Shown one piece after another: positions 58,755 to 64,000 of a stretch of 64,000 bases of DNA. Location of the stretch: contig BLAL01000059.1 of the NCBI GenBank assembly GCA_015698045.1, positions 935,001 through 999,000 on the forward strand, in the 5' to 3' direction. The notes beneath the pieces are model-generated. The model ran no database searches, was not told the DNA's origin, and worked only from the letters and a program-made list of their open reading frames with translations. Every line of letters starts with the position of its first letter. The stretch's first letter is position 1. Made by a program: the position numbers and the translations under genes. This DNA is from Rhizophagus clarus (lineage: Eukaryota > Glomeromycota > Glomeromycetes > Glomerales > Glomeraceae).

Positions 58755-59118
58755 TATTTATTATTTATGAAGTTAGGCTAATATTATATTCTTTAATTAA
58801 TTCGTTCTCTTACATTTATTTAAATTATTATTTTGTAAAATTCTCGAAGTTGATGAGAGTTTACAGGTGGGGATATTTAAATAAAGTTATAATATTTTTG
58901 TTATTTAATGATAATATACATAAATTTTAATGGACAATTACTTATATTTTTATTACAGTAATAGATATAATTAAGTTACATATAATCGGATGTAAAACTC
59001 GATCATTGTAAAAATCTAGTTAAATTTATTCTATATCAATAGATCCAATGTATTCGTTTATTTACCAATTTTTACAAAAAAAAAAAACATTCCAAATATT
59101 TCATTGGTAAATGGAAAA
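58755..59118. other. Intergenic, no gene seen
   Basis: AT-rich spacer. Confidence 0.4.
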
Positions 59119-59310
59119 TTATAATTGATATACTATTGATATAATTGGACATTTGACATCCAATTGGACAATTGGACACATATCAATTATATCCAATTCC
59201 AATTGGACAGTGTCCATATCGTCCAAATCCAATAATACAAAAATAATTGGACAATTGGGCATGTGTTCAATTGGATATCTAATTGGATTTCCAATGTTCA
59301 ATTGCACAAA
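59119..59310. repeat. CAATTGGACA palindromic repeat cluster
   Basis: Dense copies of CAATTGGACA, TCCAATTG and variants in both orientations, able to form many alternative hairpins. A 62-codon minus frame (VQLELDIIDMCPIVQLDV) is a by-product of the repeat. Confidence 0.7.
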
Positions 59311-60466
59311 TGCCCAACACTGAATATCTATATATGTTATTTATGAAATATAGCGTATCGAATTTCTTATTTCTTTTAGAATCTACTATTTCCCAATCAA
59401 AATGTGATAATTGATTAGTATGAAATCAAATATGGTTTAAATCTTTCGTCATTTTTATAACTCTATTTAAAAAAAAAAATGATGTACAGTAAATCATTTG
59501 ATTTACAGTAAATTTTAAATAAATATACCAGTCCTTGTTTTCCATTGTTAGATCAGATGTAAATCTTCCGATTTTTGCTTGATGAACACACTTAATAAGC
59601 CAATAAGCCTTATCACGCATGAACATTATGACAATTATTAAGTATTGAAATATCAGGATAAAATTACTTTTATCATTTTTTTTTTTTTTTTAATTATCGC
59701 TGTTTTCAAAATGGTTGATGCCATTGTGTTTGGAAGAAAAAAAAAGAAAACTGAAAACCGGACGAAAACCGGATGAATATTGATTATGCGAATATTAATC
59801 ATAAAGTTAAATTGTTGTAAAATTCGGCATATTTAAACTTTATAAAAATTACTGCAGAGCAAAACTTCTAAGCAAAATTCTTAGGCAACCAGTAATCATA
59901 TAAAGGTGAATTATGTCTCATTAGAATCGTCTCTTCTAGAGAATCTAATGGTGATAACCGCATCTTTCCAGGTGCGGTATATCAGAAGAAAGTGGGCTTT
60001 TACATGCTTTATTATAAGAATTCCAATCTTTTGATATTTTTCCAATTTGTGACTGATCTAGAGACGAATCTTATGGGCTATATTTCATTTTTCTGTGATC
60101 ACTGGATGCAAAGTTAATTTTTAAAAATGTATTTTTCAATTTTTTAAAAGTTAAATATTAAGTATTGCTAAATATCGCCGCCGGTGATTATTGCCTTACC
60201 AGAATTAGGATAGAATTTTGGGCAGAATTAAAAATGGTATGAAATTCCGCCCTAATGTTGGTGCGGTGATGAGGCGATTTTTCAAATATTAATAATAAAA
60301 TTAAAAATAGCAGTAATTGTAAAAATTGCATAAAATCAACGGCTCTACAAACTTCTCTTAATATATAGGCGGCCAAAAGGAAATATTATATTTGTAAATG
60401 ATGGTGTTACTTTAGCCTATAGCAAATTAAAATGGTATAGAGCCATATAATTTATCATGGTTTATA
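59311..60466. other. Intergenic, no gene seen
   Basis: AT-rich. A 66-codon minus frame at 59426-59626 has no recognisable relatives. A weak inverted pair, ATCGCCGCCGGTGA near 60174 and CGGTGATGAGGCGAT near 60262, may mark another small foldback. Confidence 0.35.
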
Positions 60467-60634
60467 AGGGCAGTGACATATATTAGCTAATATTTTAGGG
60501 GGTGGGTAAGCGAAAATCTTAGGTTACACAATTTTTAAAAAATATGATTGGTTGCACGTGACCAAGATATCTTACCTCCTGGGGGGGTAAGCGTCTATAG
60601 TAAAAAAATATTAGCTAATATATGTCACTGCCTT
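60467..60634. mobile_element. MITE with long near-perfect TIRs
   Basis: GGCAGTGACATATATTAGCT followed by AATATTTT at the left (60469 on) is perfectly inverted at the right end (to 60632). About 168 bp, with GGGGGTGGGTAAGCG and its inverse extending the arms toward the centre. A CACGTG sits in the loop. Non-coding. Confidence 0.85.
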
Positions 60635-62380
60635 AAATTAAATTTTTATTTTTCAGTATCTTTTGGCGTTTAAACATATCTCTCAGTATAAATCCCATAT
60701 AAAAAACGTATCTATTTTTTTTTTATATGGATAAAGTTTCGCCGCAAGTTTTGTCATTGCATAATGGAATTTCTCATTAAAGAGTTGTTTGTAATCGAAC
60801 AAAGCCATAAACATATTGGTGTTTATTGTGCATTTAGGTGTTATGAGACTAATCCACTTTGATACCAATTTTAATGAATGTGAAATGTTTGTCCGAAGAT
60901 AGTTTTATATTACGAACGTGCATTATTTGATAATAATTTGTGCCAACTTTAAATAAGAGTCAAGTAGTTAATTGAAACAAGCACTCTTGACCAGCACTAT
61001 TATAATTTTGGCCAACACTACAATATACAAATTTATAAATGTACCTGAAAAATAACAATAAAAGGGTGTTTATATTCAGGATTTTACGGTAATAACTTCT
61101 AGGAAACAGGAGACATGGCATCATTTTATGCAAAAACTTATCGCGACATAAGAATTGTCTAGTGTAGAAATAATTTCTCATTAAAGAAATAATGCCTTAA
61201 TAATAATTATTATTCTTCAGGTAATGCCAAAATTACTGCAAGTGGCTTAACTATAAAAATAAACAATAAATTTTAGAAAAAGGAAAGGGGTATGTTAAAC
61301 TAAATAAAGTTGGTACGATGGTACGACCATAATATGGAGAATGCTGTTACAAATAATAAATTTATTATTCATAGTTTCAATCACGTTAAGAAGATAACAT
61401 AGTAATTTACGAGTTTGATGTTTCGCTCAAATATTAGTTCGAACTAAAATTATATAAATTTCACATTAAATTTGAACTTCAAACCTTAGTTTTGACTTTC
61501 GATTTTGGCTCTGTAGGTGTTTAATCTAGACCATTTAAGAATAATGTACTTTGTGGATCAATATCAATCCACTTAGTTACTATTTATTGTTTGTGATTCG
61601 TTCCTGCATAAAAGATCAACAAGTGGCCACACTAATTACATGCGGAACCTACTTCATGTAGAAATATGAATTAATTTTTGCAACTTTTTACGCAACATCA
61701 TGTATTTTTACAGTATTTACCCACCGAAAAGCTAATTATATTTATAATTAGGCCGGACATAACAGATAGTGTGTTTAACATAAAAACTGGGGTCAGAGAG
61801 ATGGGGGGAAGCCTAATTGATTGGCTAAAACTTGAACATCATGACGAATCTTGAAGACACACGATTTTTATCAATTTCGTCCAATCAAAATTGCAAATAA
61901 GCCGGTGTTGTTCAAGAACCATTTTGAAAACAAAAATGAGGGGGGGATTATGATAAACACATTTTTTGCTTGGTTCGGCCTTAATTTCTTATTTACAAAA
62001 TTAAAGGTAATTGTATGCTATTTCATCGAAAAGGAGAAGTCGCCTTGTTACAAAAAATTTTTTGAAAAAGAAAGTTATAAAAGTAACGCTAGTTTGAGTA
62101 AATTCTGGAAACTCTAAAGCCTTGAATAAATCAGATTGCAGTTTACTGAATTTCAAATGCAAATCAAATTTTTGCCCATTTATTGTGCTAACAAATATAA
62201 AACTCTAAAAGTTCACTTTCTTTCTAAATTCTTTACACGAAGATATCGGTTGTTTATTATACAGAATATTGCTTTAAAATTTTAATTCTATCTTTATTTG
62301 TCAAGCTCACACTTGACAGATATTACTATATTACCATTTGTTAATAATGGAAGAACAACTTACCAAACTTAATTTTGTTA
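60635..62380. other. Intergenic, no gene seen
   Basis: AT-rich with GGCCGGAC and TTTTGGCCAACACTA scraps of a dispersed short repeat. An 88-codon frame at 61851-62117 is unconvincing. Confidence 0.4.
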
Positions 62381-62539
62381 ACTACTACGTACGGAGGCAA
62401 AGTGGTCTTCCATTAATAACCAATATTAATAAGTTATGATTTAAGCCAAGTAACACATGAAATGTTTATGCATTCGTGAAAGTTAAATGTCACACATATA
62501 ACTGAATTCCGTGCGCCCGATGTCTACTGTGCATAATAT

Positions 62540-62712
62540 TTAAATACCCGTCTTGTGTTACGTTATATTAAACCATGCTATTTAAAACTATGCGTAATGC
62601 TTAAAAATATTCTTTTTTTTTAAAAAAAAAAAATCAAATGAGTATTTTTCTTTCAAATATTTATTTATACCGCATCAATTTAATTAAACAAGATATTATT
62701 AAATAAGATATA
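62540..62712 (+). promoter_or_regulatory. Orphan kelch-type promoter, cut by a transposon
   Basis: ATGCGTAATGCTTAAAAATA near 62590, an A/T run, then TTTCTTTCAAATATTTATTT and ATACCGCATCAATTTAATTA resemble the leader of the kelch genes (as in copies B and G). The sequence ends at the TA where the pogo-type element begins, and no kelch codons follow. Confidence 0.4.
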
Positions 62713-64000
62713 CAGTCGTACCTCCCTATAGTCACGCAGTTGGGCGCACACTTTTGGTGTGCTTATATTTAGTTGTGACTGTATAGAAATCCCTCTATAT
62801 AATCAACCTCCGTAGAAATCATATGAAATCGTGACTATATAGAGGTTTTATAATTTTTTGTATCGCAAAAAAAAAAAAATCAAAGAAATTTATTATTGAT
62901 ATAAAATGTAAAAATTTATTTATATTATAATACAAAAAACACTAAATTTTCCTGCATTTACATATTATCTGGTATAAAAAAACTAGTAATATTTTTTTGT
63001 GTTTTGTTTTCAAAAAGTTTGCGATGCATAATTCCCATATATTTTCTAAAAATTTTTATTTCTTTCATATCAAATTCTTCACTTTACTGCTCTTCAAAAA
63101 ATTGTACCCATGTTTTAAGACTATTAAAACCTTCCTGCATCAATATTACCGGATGTTCTTCTTTATCATCATCATTCATTTCGGGGGTTTCATTTTCTTC
63201 TTCCATAATTAATTGTACAATTTCAGCATCAGTTAATGGCTGTTCCGTTGGAATTGTCAAATCAATCATTTCTAAATATTGATTTATTTCTCCTAGGGAC
63301 TCGTCTGAAATATTTTCAAGAGATGAAAACTGTTGTAGAAGAAGTTTAACACCCTCCTGATCCTCTTGATTTACCATTTCCTGTGCGATTAAAGCTTGTT
63401 GGATACCATTAACATCATCATTATTATTTGGTAAAATTTCAGTTTTTTGCCAACAATTAACAATTGTTTCTACTTTTACTGAATCCCAAGCTTGAGCAAC
63501 GTATTCCATAGCCTCTTTAACATTAATTTTATTGCTGTATTGAGAATTTTTAAAGTAAGTTATATTTAAACAAAATTGAAAATTACAATAATTTGAATAC
63601 CTTTTTAAATTTACATTCGCTTCAAACTGATGAATAATATGTCGTATGTAATGTTGTTTATAAATTGCCTTAAAACTTTTGATGATGCCTGCATCCATAG
63701 GTTGTAAATGAGCTGTTGTATTAGGGGGAAGGAAGTGCACTCTAACGTGTGATAAATTCAAGTTATCATTAGTATGTTCAGTTACTCGATTATTATGATC
63801 ATCAGGGTTAAAATGAGATGATGCGTTATCAATAAGTAATAAAATTTTTCGATTTTGTGTCCGAAATTTATTATTAATATACTCAAGCCATTCACCAAAA
63901 ATATCACTTCGCATCCATGCTTTTGAATTGGCGTAGTAAGTACATGGAAGAGAATTCCTATTAACTCGATAAAGACATCTAGGGTTCTTTGAAGAACCAA
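62713..64000 (-). mobile_element. Pogo/Tigger-type DNA transposon, right part off window
   Basis: The end at 62713 reads CAGTCGTACCTCCCTATAGT followed by CACGC, flanked by TA (62711-62712), the classic pogo/Tigger terminal repeat. Subterminal copies of GTGACT(G/A)TATAGA and CTCTATATA lie at 62776-62855. The transposase gene inside runs toward the window edge on the minus strand and the other end is not in view. Confidence 0.85.
63084..64000 (-). CDS. Pogo/Tigger DDE transposase, N-terminus off window
   Basis: The frame is open from the window edge to a stop near 63084, about 305 residues of the catalytic and C-terminal parts. The edge reads SSKNPRCLYRVNRNSLPC, then YYANSKAWM. The second catalytic Asp is in ILLLIDNASSH and the third in HLQPMDAGIIKSFKAIYKQH, as in the DDE_1 superfamily. 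A 66-nt GT-AG stretch at about 63534-63600 (RYSNYCNFQFCLNITYFKN) interrupts the usual NVKEAM region in frame and may be a short intron. The C-terminal 90 residues are acidic (LIMEEENETPEMNDDDKEE). No stop or frameshift is visible in this part, so it may be young and active if the missing half is intact. The ATG at 63914 is internal. Confidence 0.88.
   Translation of the reverse strand, partial: GSSKNPRCLYRVNRNSLPCTYYANSKAWMRSDIFGEWLEYINNKFRTQNRKILLLIDNASSHFNPDDHNNRVTEHTNDNLNLSHVRVHFLPPNTTAHLQPMDAGIIKSFKAIYKQHYIRHIIHQFEANVNLKRYSNYCNFQFCLNITYFKNSQYSNKINVKEAMEYVAQAWDSVKVETIVNCWQKTEILPNNNDDVNGIQQALIAQEMVNQEDQEGVKLLLQQFSSLENISDESLGEINQYLEMIDLTIPTEQPLTDAEIVQLIMEEENETPEMNDDDKEEHPVILMQEGFNSLKTWVQFFEEQ

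Noticed and set aside
59426-59626. 66-codon minus frame
   Set aside because: Somewhat protein-like composition but no recognisable family and no start context.
61851-62117. 88-codon plus frame
   Set aside because: No motif or family resemblance; frames of this length occur by chance in this window.
1-64000. CRISPR arrays, bacterial operons or tRNA/rRNA genes
   Set aside because: Repeats are coding minisatellites or foldbacks; spliced genes show a eukaryote; no tRNA-like cloverleaf or rRNA segment was recognised by eye.

Overview
The window is very AT-rich eukaryotic DNA with short GT-AG introns of about 65-95 bp. Its gene content is typical of a glomeromycotine (arbuscular mycorrhizal) fungus, most likely Rhizophagus irregularis or a close relative. 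The pointers are a Sel1-repeat protein fused to a TKL-like kinase of the 'CKECNQQYTDYKWC / GDLHDGN' type, a TLDc-domain fragment, a HIT-like protein with an RED-RY-rich tail, a 'YGIVTTGTEWHF' family fragment, a cytochrome P450, and many Tc1/mariner- and pogo-type repeats. Family recognition is from memory of motifs; no search was run.

The main content is a same-strand array of paralogous single-pass membrane kelch proteins. Members lie at 1.45-3.46 kb (5'-truncated), 8.19-10.13 kb (intact, 507 aa), 11.8-12.26 kb (relic), 13.72-15.82 kb (intact, 568-570 aa), 32.2-34.4 kb (decayed), 34.77-35.2 kb (relic), 41.6-43.2 kb (disrupted by a 49-bp deletion) and 47.0-48.85 kb (intact except for a lost tail end, 485 aa). 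Each has a signal peptide, six kelch-like blades ending in a conserved 'ESDILLLDISNNEEYIW' blade, a variable Ser/Pro linker, one membrane span, a basic stop-transfer and a variable cytoplasmic tail. In complete members the tail ends in a short coiled coil. Six exons with five introns at identical positions and phases show one origin by tandem duplication. The promoters share a TATAAATA box about 75-105 bp upstream of the ATG. Upstream of the last copy the promoter plus signal-peptide segment is itself tandemly triplicated.

Single genes sit between the kelch copies: a two-exon cytochrome P450 (18.7-20.4 kb) and a long Sel1-kinase gene (27.3-31.3 kb) with one frameshift in its repeat array. To the right (50-64 kb) are a frame-broken HIT-like gene (54.7-56.3 kb), an antisense relic of a lineage-specific family (56.9-57.5 kb), a TLDc fragment (58.2-58.75 kb) and the end of a pogo/Tigger-type DNA transposon running off the right edge. 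At the left edge a coiled-coil protein gene runs off the window on the minus strand.

The rest is a mosaic of small mobile elements and foldback repeats: at least six terminal-inverted-repeat (MITE-like) elements, several with TA target duplications; a LINE-type insertion with a 19-bp target duplication that has an uninterrupted comparator 10 kb away; a solo or terminal LTR; a perfect 36-bp-arm hairpin; and a GC-rich multi-hairpin element at 37.4 kb inside a 6-kb AT desert, which is the best candidate for an undescribed structured RNA. No CRISPR, rRNA or tRNA gene was recognised.
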